Assembly: GCA_947579605.1 (NCBI GenBank)
Contig: OX388307.1
Coordinates: 6,735,237 to 6,799,236, forward strand
Direction: 5' to 3'
DNA: 64,000 nt
Source: Athripsodes cinereus
Lineage: Eukaryota > Arthropoda > Insecta > Trichoptera > Leptoceridae
A model generated the notes under the pieces. The model was not told the origin of the DNA, searched no databases, and saw only the letters and a program-made list of their open reading frames with translations. The translations under genes and the position numbers were made by a program. Below, one piece after another: positions 1 to 11,569 of the stretch (its first letter is position 1; every line of letters starts with the position of its first letter).

Positions 1-2409
1 ATAGATAGATTGGTGTTAGACCTTTTTAGTGTTTTGTTTTGCTATGAACATTGAAAATGGCGCCAATAAGGACGAAAAAGTATCATTACATATAACTTAT
101 ATAACGGTGTTGTAAGTTAGTAGACTTACTTAGTTAAAATATTATCCCTTATGAACGTCTCATAAACATATAAAATAATAATGTAGTAGGTACCTACTGT
201 CGATAGCAAAATTATTAAAATTTATTGAAATGAAAATCCAATGCCTGCAAATTATGAAGGAAAATAAAATATTCTCTGAATTTTCTCTTTGTTAGTTATT
301 AAGTATTGATTTTCATAATCACAAAATTACATAAATGTGCATTTCCTATGTATGTACTCTGTATGCATCCTAAATTCTTATTAGAACATGTACTAATTAG
401 TATAATATGCATTCTGTATTCTTATTAGTACATGTACTACATTCATGACTGAATAATTTTGACATGGAAATATTCAGTGAACTAATAGTACTAATAGTAC
501 TAGAAGAGCGTACTAGTTCCGTAGGACAATTGTACTAGATCAGATCGCTCCCAAAAATGACCGAGCAAGAACAAGCCTACACCACTTTCCTTTCACATAG
601 AATTAAGGTCTCATCACACTATTGCTATTTTTACTCTATTTTTTTATGGAGGAAATTAAATTAAATTTAAATTTCTTTAGGCGACGAAACGCCAATAATA
701 AAAAACGCTAGTTTTACTTTTTATCATGTACTTGTCCATAAGAATGCTTAAATGTATATCTTTGGCTTAAATTGATTTTTTCCTTCCTTATAAAAATTTG
801 GGAATGATCTAGAAAAAAAAAATATACATCATGTGAAACGTTCTTTTTCGTTATCATAATAATGTTTAAAATGTTGATGTTGGTCATAGTGAATTTATTT
901 TTTTCGTGGCGACCGTAAAGCTTCGGACGTTGCTCGAATTATTTACATTGTATTATGTTGGTAAGTTATTTCACTTAAAAAATACAACTGAAAATATTGT
1001 AAACGTTTCAATTACATATTTGTTATAGTTTTTTCTCGAAAATATAGCACTAAAACAATAACATTAATTTGACATTGTCACGGTGTGTTACACTGTGAAG
1101 TTAGCTGGTTGGTAACCGTCAGTCCATAAAAGAATATTAAATGTTTTTCAAGACTTTTAATAATTTCAATCAAATAAAATACATTTAAATATCATAAAAA
1201 CTTTCAAGCATCATATAAATCGTGTAATTATTGTTCATAGCGCCTTCAATAAATAGAAATACAAACTATATTTTCAACTCTGCAGGGTGATAAACATAAC
1301 AGAATTGACGCGCCAAATTGTTAATATCGAACAAATATCGAAGTATTTTTACTATTTTTTTATTCATTTCTGCGTTTCGGGTTACCACGTGGATTTTTGT
1401 CTTATGATTGTATTTATTTTTAAAGTAAAAATAATAATCCATGTGTTCATTGTTTGTTTGTAATTGTTCAGTGTAATTCAATGCTTTTATTTTTATTAGT
1501 TATTGTGAACAATAAAACCTCAAGTGATAACTAAACCCCAGCTATAAAAAATAGATATTAATTAAAAATAATAATATGTAGCTACCTCAGTTATCAGTCA
1601 CTGAGATAAGATAATAAAATCATTAATTGCCCAACAATAAAACTATATTTTTAAGAGATTTGAAAGTGAAAACCTGAAAAAAGAAATCTTTATATGATTT
1701 ACAGTGAAAATATGATAATATTTTTAAAAACAAATAACATAAAAACAGAGACAAATCAAAGCAATGATTCTGCTACTCGATTATTATTTTTTGTTAATAT
1801 AAAATTGCTGTACAATTGATTATGATATATTGTCAATAATTGAGGAAAGTAAAGTCATTGTTAAAGCTATTTAAAGCTGGAAAAGTTACAGTCATTGTTA
1901 AAGTTGGAAAAGGTAAGGTTATTTTCTAACATGGAGTATAGCGACCCAACACATGCTGCTTTTTAAATAATGTCTATTTGATATTAGTATTTAAGCATAA
2001 AATTTTATGACTTGATATTATTAGTCCTTGAATCCTTGAAATCTCCCATGTCTCAAATAAAAAAAAGAGAAATTGCTACCAACTTATTTGTCTCGTCGTC
2101 GTCCTGCATATATAGATGAAATAACCTGAGATATCTATAGAAAAAGGTTGAGAGATAATAAAAATCTTAATTAGTTAAAACTCACTTGTAGTTATAAAAT
2201 GTTTTTTTAATCATGCCTATAAATTCAATATAATGTAGAATTCCTAAGGCACGTTCCACTTAACAAATCTAACACATTGAAAATGTCAGCTAGCAAAACA
2301 GTTTTTTGATATCTTGATAAATGCACAGAAGAGGTTTCATGAGTCCACAAATAATAAGTGTTTATTATAAGCATTTCATCGTCATATTGCGGATGTCAAA
2401 TGCCCTATA
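1..2409. other. AT-rich region, no gene recognised
   Basis: Very AT-rich with many in-frame stops on both strands. The short open frames here (under 75 codons) have no recognisable motif. It may contain the promoter and a 5' exon of NitFhit, because the first recognised NitFhit exon opens with a splice acceptor at 3620, but I could not place such an exon. The palindromic word taggtacctac near 190 is a common low-copy insect word, not a clear site. Confidence 0.5.
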
Positions 2410-3485
2410 CAGGTCAAATCTCGATATAACGAAGCTCACGGGACCGAACAATACATTTCGTTATACTGAAAATTCGTTATACCGAATTCATAGAATTTTG
2501 ATACCCAAACATACACAAGTGTACTCCTGAGTCAAAATAATGGTAACAGGATGTCCGATATTCCAGCTTGAATAATATATAGGTACCTATAGCAGGACAA
2601 ATACATACTAGACATTAGAGCGGTACATTTTTTGCGCAACATTAATAATTACAACAATAATAATATTATGCTGTCTCACTCCACATCATTAAGATGATAA
2701 TGGTCTCTTTCCTACTAATGCTGAAGTATAGAACACCCTTTGTACCTGCTGAGGGTGTCGTGTTCCTATCATAAAAAATCTTTGTTACTGGACGGAAAAC
2801 AAATAAAACAGCGATCTTCAAACTGTGATACATATGTAGATTTATTTAAAAAGTATATTTTATTATTGCATATACTCAACATGATGAAATCATTTAAAAT
2901 AAAAAAAATATGTAAATATAAAAAAGTGTACAAAAACAGCAGAGGATTATTATTTTTTGACAAAAATTTTGTAATTTTAGTTTGTTTTGAATTTTCTGTA
3001 GCGGCTTTAAAAATGTATTCCTCCAACTTTAAATATTTTAAAAAGCATCTTCTATCTCCTCCAAAATGCTTACTTTCTCCTTATGATGTTTTAAAAAAAA
3101 GTTTAAAATCACCGAAATGTAGAACAAACACAACAGGATACAGTGCAATGTAAAGTTTTAGAATCACCGAAATATAGATGGGCAATAGACAATAAAACGA
3201 AATAAACAAGAGGAACACTTGTAAACCATATGTGATGCAATCACTTACAAACACGTGTTATGTCACCAGAAGTCAAGAATAAACCAATTTCACAAAAATT
3301 TTGAGTTAATTTAGAAGTAAATTCTAAAGCACTCAGACAAAAACTTCGTTATACTGAGATCGGTCTTCGTTATAATGAATTTTGGTTCAGTACATTTTGT
3401 ATGGAAATTTCTCGGGGACAAATTATAGATTCGTTATACTGGAAATTTCGTTACTTCGGTATTCGTTACACCGAGATTTGACCTG
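2410..3485. mobile_element. Non-autonomous pogo/Tigger-like DNA transposon (MITE)
   Basis: The left end CAGGTCAAATCTCG and the right end CGAGATTTGACCTG are inverted repeats, extending to about 24 bp with two mismatches (CAGG...ATAACGAA against CAGG...GTAACGAA). The element is flanked on both sides by TA, the target duplication of Tc1/mariner/pogo elements. Just inside both ends the word TTCGTTATAC recurs in both orientations, as subterminal repeats do in pogo/Tigger relatives. An internal 137-codon open frame starts on a non-ATG codon and shows no transposase motif, so I treat the 1,076-bp element as non-autonomous. Superfamily placement is inferred from TA duplication plus the CAG start. Confidence 0.8.
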
Positions 3486-3773
3486 TATTTGTTGTGCAGC
3501 CTTGATAAGCAAAATTAAATTTGAACTGTGATTAGTATTAAATTTGTTTTTTCTGTGGAAACAATTTTGAGTTGCAAGTGTTTCAAATTAATCTAATGAA
3601 ATTCTATTATTTATTTTCAGAAATTGTTACCACTATTTAAATGCAGTCAAAGCATTGTCATAGAATTCCATAAGATCTTTCCACCGAGATCTTGCTCTTC
3701 AGTCACGTTTAACAAGTTAAACAAATTTAGTAGCTTCTCTAGTTTATTTAAATCAAAATATTCTACTAAAAAC

Positions 3774-6700
3774 ATGGAAACAAGAAGGATAGCCGTTTGT
3801 CAGATGACTTCTACGGGTGATAGGAGTAGAAACTTGGACGCTGTTACCAAACTTGTAGAAGAAGCTGCCTCTAGTCAAGTACAGGTATTGTTTACATTTT
3901 ATTATGATTTATTTGCATCTAATTCAGTTATAAAATTAAAACTAAAAAAGTACATGTGATACAGAAATTTGTTGCATATATTTCTTTCATTCCACCCCAC
4001 AGATAATGCACCCTTTATTGTTTTTAATTATTGCAATAATTCTTAATTACAATATTCATTATTACTTTAGTCAGATATCTTTTTTAGAGATATATAAACA
4101 ATCACTTCCTTTACAAACAATCCTATTTTCAACCTGACCTATTGCTTACCTATGCAAAATCTACATTGCCGTACTGCTGTTGAATAAACAGTCAGGTAAA
4201 ACGGTTGTACACATGCGTATAGCATAAGAGGACAAGTTAAGCCGTGACAATATTAGTAATACACCTTCAATGATCGGTGTCTGCTTGTCGCTTGGCTTAG
4301 GGACACATTCAATCAAATGTTTGAAATACTGGGTCTAAGAGTTGTATGACTATATTTACAGATGGTGTTTTTCCCTGAAGCCTGTGACTATCTTTGCGAC
4401 AATAAGAAAGACATGCTGGAGTATGCTGAGCCGATACTTACGGGGAACACCGTAGGGAAGTATAGAGAATTAGCTAAGAAACACAACATATGGTTGTCTA
4501 TGGGAGGTCTGCATGAAAAAGTAAGTTCTTTTTATCCAACATTCAACAACAAATATAAAAATATAAGTTTTCTAGTGTCTTGTAAATAAAAGGCAGGTAT
4601 TGCTGAAAAAAAAACATGAAATATGAGATATACATTTAACTCAGAAGTTATAAAATAATATGCCACCTGTTTATGGGACACAAAGTATAGCCTATATTTT
4701 TATTACATGCTGTAGTTAGCCTGCTAGCTACCTCACTTGTAAAGTGGTGTTCACATTTGGCGAATATCGCCAGGACACCAAAATATCATCTGCCATTTGA
4801 ACCGTGTGAACAAAATGACAGCTAGTCTGAAACGATAAAAACTAGTAAAAACGATATCGTCTCAAGTTGACCACCTTTTAACTTTTTTCTTTGGTGGAGC
4901 GATTCGGGCATGCCTAGATGTGCGCGCCGTCCGTATCTATGGTAAAAGCTTTATAACCTATAAATTTTATAATGTTTCCCGTTTCGTGACAGTTGTTATC
5001 TATGTTGTTGATTTGTGGCGTTTGTTTCCTCCATTAAAAGGTGCCTTATAACCTCTACTATAACATTTTCAACTAATAATAAACACTTCGCAATCTCCAT
5101 CTCCGCCATTTTGAAAACAACGTCAAAATCAAAGCGCATCTGACACACTTTAGAGATGTCGTGATGGTATGGATAGGTTGAATAGTCGAAGATTATTTGT
5201 TTTTCTTTTTCAGGATCCAAATAATGAAAAGAAGGTTTTCAATACGCATGTAATTATCAATAATGAAGGAGAGATCGTACAGACATATCGTAAACTTCAC
5301 ATGTTTGATGTTGAAATACCAGAGAAGAACATTAGATTAAGAGAATCTGACTATGCCTCACCTGGAAAGCATATTGGTAAGAGTTCTAGATCGATATATT
5401 TATGTGCGAAAGAAAAAAGGGAATGAGTCCACTCTTCTCCAAATCGAGTTTAACCCTTTGTAGTCCAGATTTTTTTTTTATGACGTGATGTAACTTCAGC
5501 ATGATTTATGCAAATCACACAAAATTTGAAATGACCTAATGCAAAAAAAGAATAATATTCATAATAATATTATTAATAATATTATTATGAATATAATAAT
5601 ATTAATTTATTTTGGTAATGTTTTTGATATTGTTTTCTTTTAATTTACTTTTGTATTGTTTTGTAATATTGTAACAATGTAGCTCACTTCAAAACACGAG
5701 ATTTTCTCTTTTTGAAGTTGAGTCATTGAAAAATAATGTTTTATTTATATGTATTTGTTAACTATGTTAATATGTTTTAAAAAAAAAAATTATAAATAAA
5801 TAAAATAAATAAATAAATAAATAAATACCGGATACATGAAAACACCAAAGCAGACAATTTAAATGAATATTATAAATAAAAATATTTTTTTGTAGTGAAG
5901 CCAGTTGAGACTCCGGTGGGTGACGTTGGTTTGGCTATCTGTTATGACATGAGATTCCCAGAGTTGGCCATCCAGCTTACTGCTCTGGGAGCTGACATTC
6001 TTACATTCCCTTCGGCCTTCACGTACGCTACGGGAAAAGCACATTGGGATATATTATTAAGGTAATTGATCTACTAGCTGAACCGTGTTTGTGTTTAAAA
6101 AAGTCTAATAAAATGAGAAGGCAGTAACTTGATAGTCTTAGAGTTTCAATTGAGAGATCTTGGGTTAGAATCCTCCAGCTGATAATATTTTTCGCCCTGC
6201 GCCCAAACTATATTGAATTAATTGAAATAAAACACTTATTTGTAGTATATCCACGGTGACTTTTTATTGGACGCGAGCCGGCTTTCAAGAGCTTCCGCTC
6301 TCATCATCAGGCTGGCGAAAAGTAAAGAAATTACAGGTTGGTAACAAATATATATAGTATGTCATTGGATAGCAAAACTCGCGTCCAATAAAAAGTCACC
6401 GTGGATATACTACAAATAAGTGTTTTATTTCAATTAATTCAACATGAATTTCCACCAAGTACCGTCGGTTGAAAATATCAACTATACCAAACTATATTAT
6501 TCAATGTTTAGATTGTTATTACGTTTATTTCATATTGAGAGTTGTTTCGAAAATTTTTCCCCCCACAAGTTCATACAAAGTATTCAATAAAATCATTCAA
6601 GTTCTAGTTAAAAGAAAGGAAAAATTTAAATAATATTTTTTTTAATTAATACATCCATTTCTAGGTGTCGAGCGATAGAAAATCAATGTTTTGTGATAGC

Positions 6701-8777
6701 CGCTGCCCAAATAGGATCTCACAATACCAAAAGAAGATCGTACGGGCATGCCATGTGCGTGAATCCCTGGGGGGAGGTGATAGCTACGTGCGGAGACAAG
6801 GAAGACGAACCCTGTCTCGCTGTGGCTGATTTAGATTACAATAGATTTGCAACTGTTAGACGGGATATGCCAATACAACAACATAGAAGGTAAACACTTT
6901 GATAAAAGTTTCCAATTCTTTTAAAAACACTTTCTAGAGTCCTGCAAAGTCCTGTAAATATTTGTAATGTTTAACATTTTAATGAAAAAGTGAGGCATAC
7001 AGAGTAGTCTTCTTCTTCTGTCACCATCGCAGTCGACTTGTACCATCGAGATTCTGGGTTCAATTAAGTAGGTCTGAGAATCGGCCAACATCTAGTTTTC
7101 ATACCCTTAAAAGTTAAGCTCAATTTTTTATTTTATTTTTTTATGGTGAGACATTCAAAAATACATACAGACCTAAATTTTCACCCTTCTACCATCAACC
7201 CTTTTTTAATAGCGATATTAGTAATCTAGAAATAAGGTACATATATGGTAAAACAACGTTTGCTGGGCCAGCTAGTGAAATAATATAATTGATTTGGATA
7301 AAATTATTTTTATCACATAATTATTATTTTTATCTATTTGCAGAGCTGACATTTATAAAATAATAGCACCCAGAATAAGGGTTAATAAGTTAAGAGAACA
7401 TTCCACTGGCAGCACAGAATCTAATCCTACAGCTGGCAACACTTCTAGTGCTGTAATAGATGTGGATGAAGAATACTTGCTGTTTAACGATATCAAAATT
7501 GGAATGTCAACAATATTTTATCAGACTGATTTGACATACGCTTTTGTAAATATAAGGTTTGTACAAAATTGTTATACGCTACGTTATTTTTTACAATTCA
7601 CGATTGTGCAAGGTTCCATATTTAAATTTTACACAATAAACTCAAAAAAAATCAGGCTTAGGAAAGACGACATCACCTTATTTGGTAATTCACCTTTTTT
7701 GCAAGGTGTGCTTTTTTCCAAATACCAGACTAATATTAATTGTGTCGATGCACATGTGGTAGAATTCCATAATTAACTTAAGTGAAACAATCTGATAAAT
7801 CGAAAGATGTTTCTCTTACGATTTATATTTTTTAGTAGACAGAAACATTTGTTTGATTTTTTATTCCAGATGTGTTGTTCCTGGTCACGTATTGGTTGCC
7901 CCGAAGCGTATTGCAAAGAGAACCTTTGATTTGACTCCAGAAGAGATAGCGGACTTCTTCAAAGTGGTTATAAAAGTTCAGAAAGTTATGGAGCAAGTAC
8001 ACAGCGCTACCTCTTCCAATGTCACTGTTCAGGATGGGCCGGAAGCGGGACAAACTGTTGAGGTATGTTGCATTATTCACCTATTTATCTTAACCCGTGG
8101 AGCAATCAGTAAAGAATTAGCCTCTCACGCTTCTCCAAAAGTTTTCGAGTGTCCTGTTAAAGGCAGGTGTTAGAAAAAATGAAGACATTTTACATCTTTA
8201 ATTCAGCTATGAAGTTTGCCACCCATCCTGAATGTCTTGATTTAATATTCAAACGGAGAGGACAGCTTGCATGTTTATTATACGCAGCTGGTCTGCTGGC
8301 TACCCCACTTGTGGGATATGTTGGGATTGTATAGTAGTAGTTTTCCCACTTTGAATATCTTTTTCTACATGATGAAATACATGACCTATGTATATTTCTT
8401 TTTGATGCTATGTTCAGTTTTGTATAAAACGCTTTATATTTTCTAATATCAAAGAGCAAAACAAACCATTTTTTAACTTGGAATAATATGTTATACATTC
8501 TGATAAATTTACATTGTATATTTTTAGACACAATTTCTCCAGCACTAGCAAACATTTTCAACAATACTAAACTAGGAAATATTTTGTTTATTTTTTTTAG
8601 CATGTTCACTGTCACATAATGCCTCGCAAGAAAAATGATTTTAAAGATGTTGATATGATATACTCGGAGTTGGCCAAACATGATGCCAAGCCACTTGGAA
8701 CACTGCTACAGAAACCTGCTAGGAGTCTGGAAGAGAGAAGAGCGGAAGCCGCCATGCTGAGGTCATATTTTACGTGA
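3774..8777 (+). CDS. NitFhit: NitFhit: nitrilase-like / Fhit (HIT) fusion protein
   Basis: Eight coding exons: 3774-3884, 4362-4520, 5214-5376, 5896-6061, 6665-6889, 7344-7556, 7870-8062 and 8601-8777; every intron begins GT and ends AG and all phases match, giving 468 aa. Residues 1-285 are a carbon-nitrogen hydrolase (Nit) with the Glu-Lys-Cys triad: E43 in MVFFPEACDY, K117 in TYRKLHMFDV, C160 in LAICYDMRFPE. A linker of about 30 residues leads to a HIT domain (about 320-468) ending with HVHCHIMPR (H411, H413, H415), the nucleotide-binding histidine triad. Known family roles: Nit hydrolyses deaminated glutathione and Fhit hydrolyses diadenosine polyphosphates; the two are fused in invertebrates. 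Start: ATG 3774 (aaaaacATGG) fits the domain edge. The frame stays open 51 codons further up to a splice acceptor at 3620, and that stretch is basic and Ser/Phe-rich like a mitochondrial presequence, so a longer form starting in an upstream exon is plausible. Intact, no frameshift seen. Confidence 0.96.
4590..4770 (+). repeat. Dispersed repeat copy in NitFhit intron 2
   Basis: Diverged from a second copy in intron 7 (about 8155-8330). Shared blocks in the same order are aaaggcaggt(a/g)tt, ttaa(c/t)tcag, a gccacc word, gcatg near the middle and ctg(c/g)ctacc.cacttgt. No coding sense or family could be assigned; a short SINE-like or MITE-like repeat is the likeliest explanation. Confidence 0.4.
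5555..5594. repeat. Perfect 40-bp AT palindrome in NitFhit intron 3
   Basis: The 20 bases 5555-5574 (atattcataataatattatt) are followed directly by their exact reverse complement with no spacer. Such a sequence can extrude a cruciform. It lies immediately before a truncated LINE 3' end and may have been part of the insertion target. Confidence 0.9.
5611..5826 (+). mobile_element. 5'-truncated LINE 3' end, same family as the LINE at 54187-57439
   Basis: This matches, on the opposite strand, the 3' untranslated end of the LINE at about 54187-54395. Shared words include ggtaatgtttttgatattg, gtagctcacttcaaaacacg, gattttctctttttgaag and gagtcattgaaaaataatg. It ends in an A-rich tract running into (AAAT)n, as does the full copy. 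Only the last 215 bp or so are present, so it is a dead copy inside intron 3 of NitFhit. Sense orientation is that of the gene. Confidence 0.88.
6105..6190 (+). repeat. Possible tRNA-derived SINE fragment
   Basis: The stretch agtcttagagtttcaattg followed by gatcttgggttagaatcctcc resembles a decayed tRNA-derived SINE head: GGTTAGAATCC is one base from the tRNA B-box consensus GGTTCGAATCC. No tail or duplication could be fixed. Confidence 0.3.
6213..6442. repeat. Foldback element: perfect 65-bp inverted repeat with 100-bp spacer
   Basis: Bases 6213-6277 and 6378-6442 are exact reverse complements over 65 bp, reading from ttgaattaattgaaat to attggacgcgag. The spacer on the minus strand contains cctgatgatgagagcggaa and gctcttgaaagccgg. 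That word pair is reminiscent of the ends of Penelope-like elements, which often leave inverted end copies; this is an inference. It lies in intron 4 of NitFhit. A transcript would form a long hairpin. Confidence 0.85.
7020..7285 (+). repeat. Possible SINE-like repeat in NitFhit intron 5
   Basis: gattctgggttcaattaag resembles a tRNA B-box region. About 200 bp further on is aacgtttgctgggccagcta, a tail word that I recognise from dispersed repeats in several insect genomes. Boundaries are guesses. Confidence 0.3.
8095..8340 (+). repeat. Dispersed repeat copy in NitFhit intron 7
   Basis: Partner of the repeat at 4590-4770. This copy is longer and less decayed; it includes ctcacgcttctccaaaagtt, aaaggcaggtgtt, tgccacccatcctgaatg and gctggctaccccacttgtgg. 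It does not disturb the flanking splice sites. Confidence 0.4.
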
Positions 8778-8879
8778 TATTTTTAACAATTGTCCATTTT
8801 AGAATAAGCTATTTCCAAATATTATTATAGTACTGCCATATTATTGTTAGATCAAAATACTGTTGCTAAAAGAGGTAAT

Positions 8880-8935
8880 CAGTAACGTAATGGTAATAGT
8901 CTGGGAATCGCAAACGGGAGATCCACAGTTGAATA
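8880..8935 (+). repeat. tRNA-derived SINE fragment
   Basis: agtctgggaatcgcaaacg followed by ggagatccacagttgaat has the spacing of a decayed tRNA-derived SINE (A-box-like taatggtaatag, then anticodon-like cgcaaac). It ends exactly where the RTE tail on the other strand begins, so it may be the target of that insertion. Confidence 0.35.
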
Positions 8936-9200
8936 AGTAAATAAATTTTTATTGGCCATAATTTTACACGAATACATAGAAAATAAAACTCAACATTACA
9001 AAACGTGACAATTACCAAAATTAGGCCAAAAGGCGGACTTGTTGCTGAGCATCATTTTTCAGTTGAATACCACTTCGGACCTAATTTATCTTCACAATGC
9101 AAGAAGCGATCTCAGATCAGCCTCTCTGAGCAATCGTCTCGTTCCAAAGGTGTGCATCTACTTTATTCTGTCCCATATCATGTATTGCGAAATTATAGTT
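8936..9200 (-). mobile_element. 3' tail of an RTE-type LINE
   Basis: On the minus strand it reads GCAACAAGTCCGCCTTTTGG, then an A/T-rich stretch, then GGCCAATAAAAATTTATTTA. The same 20-mer and a CCAATAAAGGTTTACTTATT tail occur at 59562-59660 on the + strand. The shared core plus a polyadenylation-like AATAAA and a TTAC-type end is what RTE LINE tails look like in insects. The right edge is uncertain; no coding frame was recognised. Confidence 0.55.
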
Positions 9201-10914
9201 AGATAGTTGACGTTGGTAGAAAACGTTTGAATGCCGGAGTGTTGGACAAAATAAAACTTGCTGTAAATCCACAGCGAGCACAATATAATTTGGATTCATC
9301 CCATCACATCCCATACAGTATCAACTGTTATATATTTATCTTTTGCCGTATACGGACATTACACTTCCAACACAGAGTCTTCACCAATTAAACCATCTGG
9401 AGAACATCCTAAAAATTGGTAATGTGGATGTATGATAATCCCACACCGAGTAGATATCATACCCGTAAGGTTTTCAAGGACATGGCGTCATGGGATAGAT
9501 ACATAGATAAACATAACTATTAATTTACCTAAATACAATAACTATACTACTATTTCAATACTTACATGGGATGTGTGCATGTGTGGAAGTAAAATTAACT
9601 ATTATATCCTATATAAAAATTAAAATAACTGAAGAAAACTACAAAGACTCACAAAATCTCAAGTATAAACTTTGAGTAAACACACGAAAAAACAGAATAG
9701 AAGAAAGAAGATAATACATAAAGTTTCATAAGCCAAATAAATCTAATACGATAATTAATAACGATATTTAGCAATATCATACGATAATAATAAATAATTA
9801 TTTTTTACGCCAAAAAAATTAATACGTGCGGTTCATTAAGTAAATAGGTACCTACTTAAACGCAACACGCAACGACAACGGTCATTTGTGATCATAATAG
9901 AACAGCATTCATAACGGCGGTCAACTGCAAAAGAGTTTATGCAAACAAAAACAAAATCGTCGAAAAACATAATATAATCGTTATGTAGGTATGAAAATAT
10001 GTATATTACATTAGGCTTTCAATATTTTAATTAGTATTGTAATAATATATGCCCATAATAATATTTGGTTGCAATATTTTTAAAAATATTTTAAATAATT
10101 ATCGTAGTACTATTATAATCTACGCATATTATAACATTTATGTCACTATTGCAACGATTAAACCAGAAGCGAATGTCATTCGGGTGCACGAAGTACATCT
10201 TCTGTAAAACGAAGATAATCCATGTTGTTTGGATCACAATCACCTAGTGTTTTAAGCTACGTTCTGTTATAATCAACCAAGGCACACATTGTTTCCGCTA
10301 GGTAATAGTTTCATCTCTGGTTGTTTGAATTTTAAAGAGCGCCTTGTATGTATTAGTGAGAATATATGTAGGGGCGCAAAGGGCGCGTTGTGGTTGTATA
10401 TGTAAGCGGTATTGGATCAGTTGGTTGGTTTAGTTGGTTGCATATCTTGTATGTATTAGTGAGAATCTATGTAGAAGCATTTAGAGTTGTATTAGTGCTG
10501 AGCGGGGCGCAAAGAACAGTACTTGGTTGTATGAGACATTGAAAAAACAGAGATACACGAGATTTTGACCCTTATTATGTATGGAAAAGTTAGAGTACGT
10601 AACATTCAAAATCCTTTGAACTTAAATGAAGAAATCAAATTGTATTATATGAGTCGACAGTGATGAGGTATAAGAGCGTGCTACTTTTCGCGGGAATTTC
10701 AAAAATAGTTGATATTATAAAACCGATACATTTTGTGTTATGTGTAACTTTCTATGCAAGCGGAAGTATAGCAATCAATGCGGAAGTACTTATTAAATTA
10801 TTTATTTATAAAATCTCTGATTAAAACTTAATCCAGAGTTAATCTATGTGCCGCCTTATACTTTCGGCGCCCTGGTGGGCCGAACCATTTGAACCTATGG
10901 TAGGTCCGGCGCTG
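9201..10914. other. No gene recognised; short local duplication
   Basis: AT-rich, no coding signal seen on either strand. Between about 10345 and 10525 there are two diverged copies of cttgtatgtattagtgaga...gtag followed by ggggcgcaaag and ggttgtat, indicating a local duplication of about 90-100 bp. Function unknown. Confidence 0.45.
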
Positions 10915-11495
10915 TGGATCTAAATCTTGTAACAGATTTTGTGAAATTTGATTTTCTTTTAATTTTAAAACCTTAGCTTCGACTGGGATTCCACGATACC
11001 TCTTTGGTATGTATATGAAAATTTTGGAGTATGTCAGTGCACGTATCCCTTACTATATAAACTTGATTGATGCAAAAGTCTACAAGTCCTCTCAAAACGA
11101 CGAAGACATGTTTGCAATGTGCATCTGGTCCTGCACCAGCAGCACATTCACATTGTGTTTCCAAAATAATATTTTGTGTATATTTTATGTACACAATGTA
11201 CTCCACTTTTTTCCTATATTCGGAAGCACATGCTCCTAATATAAATGTTGGATCATTGACACTGGCACTTAAACACACCCGCATAAACAGCAAAAACTTT
11301 TCATTATACATTTTGGACGATTTAGGCACATCGTGTTCACTCGTAACAGCAAATGCATTAAAGCACTCTTCTGATAATGTTGGGATTGATGTTGACAAAT
11401 TGATCAGAAAATTTATTATGTTCTGGGACAGACATTTCAAACAGGCTGTTTGCGGTGCTATATCCTTCAACATTTGATAGCTTGTCATAATCATG
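10915..11495 (-). pseudogene. SWIM zinc-finger protein fragment (frameshifted)
   Basis: The minus frame from about 11512 to 10973 encodes CECAAGAGPDAHCKHVFVVL, which fits the SWIM finger C-x-C...C-x-H. It begins after a good splice acceptor (gtgtattgCAG, about 11496). The downstream sense continues in another frame with KRYRGIPVEAKVLKLKENQ to about 10918, so there is a frameshift near 11008. SWIM fingers of this type precede YqaJ-like nuclease domains in an expanded insect family and also occur in MULE transposases; the nuclease part is not visible here. I read it as one decayed exon of such a protein. Confidence 0.6.
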
Positions 11496-11569
11496 AAGCC
11501 TGCAATACACAATAATCATTAGTTAACGAAACATTACTATAATATACATTGAAAAAAAAATCTTATTTG

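Noticed and set aside
2740..3153. 137-codon plus-strand open frame inside the pogo-like element
   Set aside because: Starts on TTG, Lys/Leu/Ser-rich composition of AT-rich DNA, no DDE or CENP-B-type motif.
6278..6330. Hammerhead ribozyme in the foldback spacer (minus strand CTGATGA...GAAA...GTC)
   Set aside because: The conserved words are present and stem II can form, but stem I positions next to CTGATGA and after GTC do not pair and the base pair next to the GAAA/GTC core is G-G. I see no complete hammerhead.
8880..8935. Functional tRNA gene
   Set aside because: Only part of a tRNA-like sequence, no acceptor stem pairing; fits a SINE remnant.
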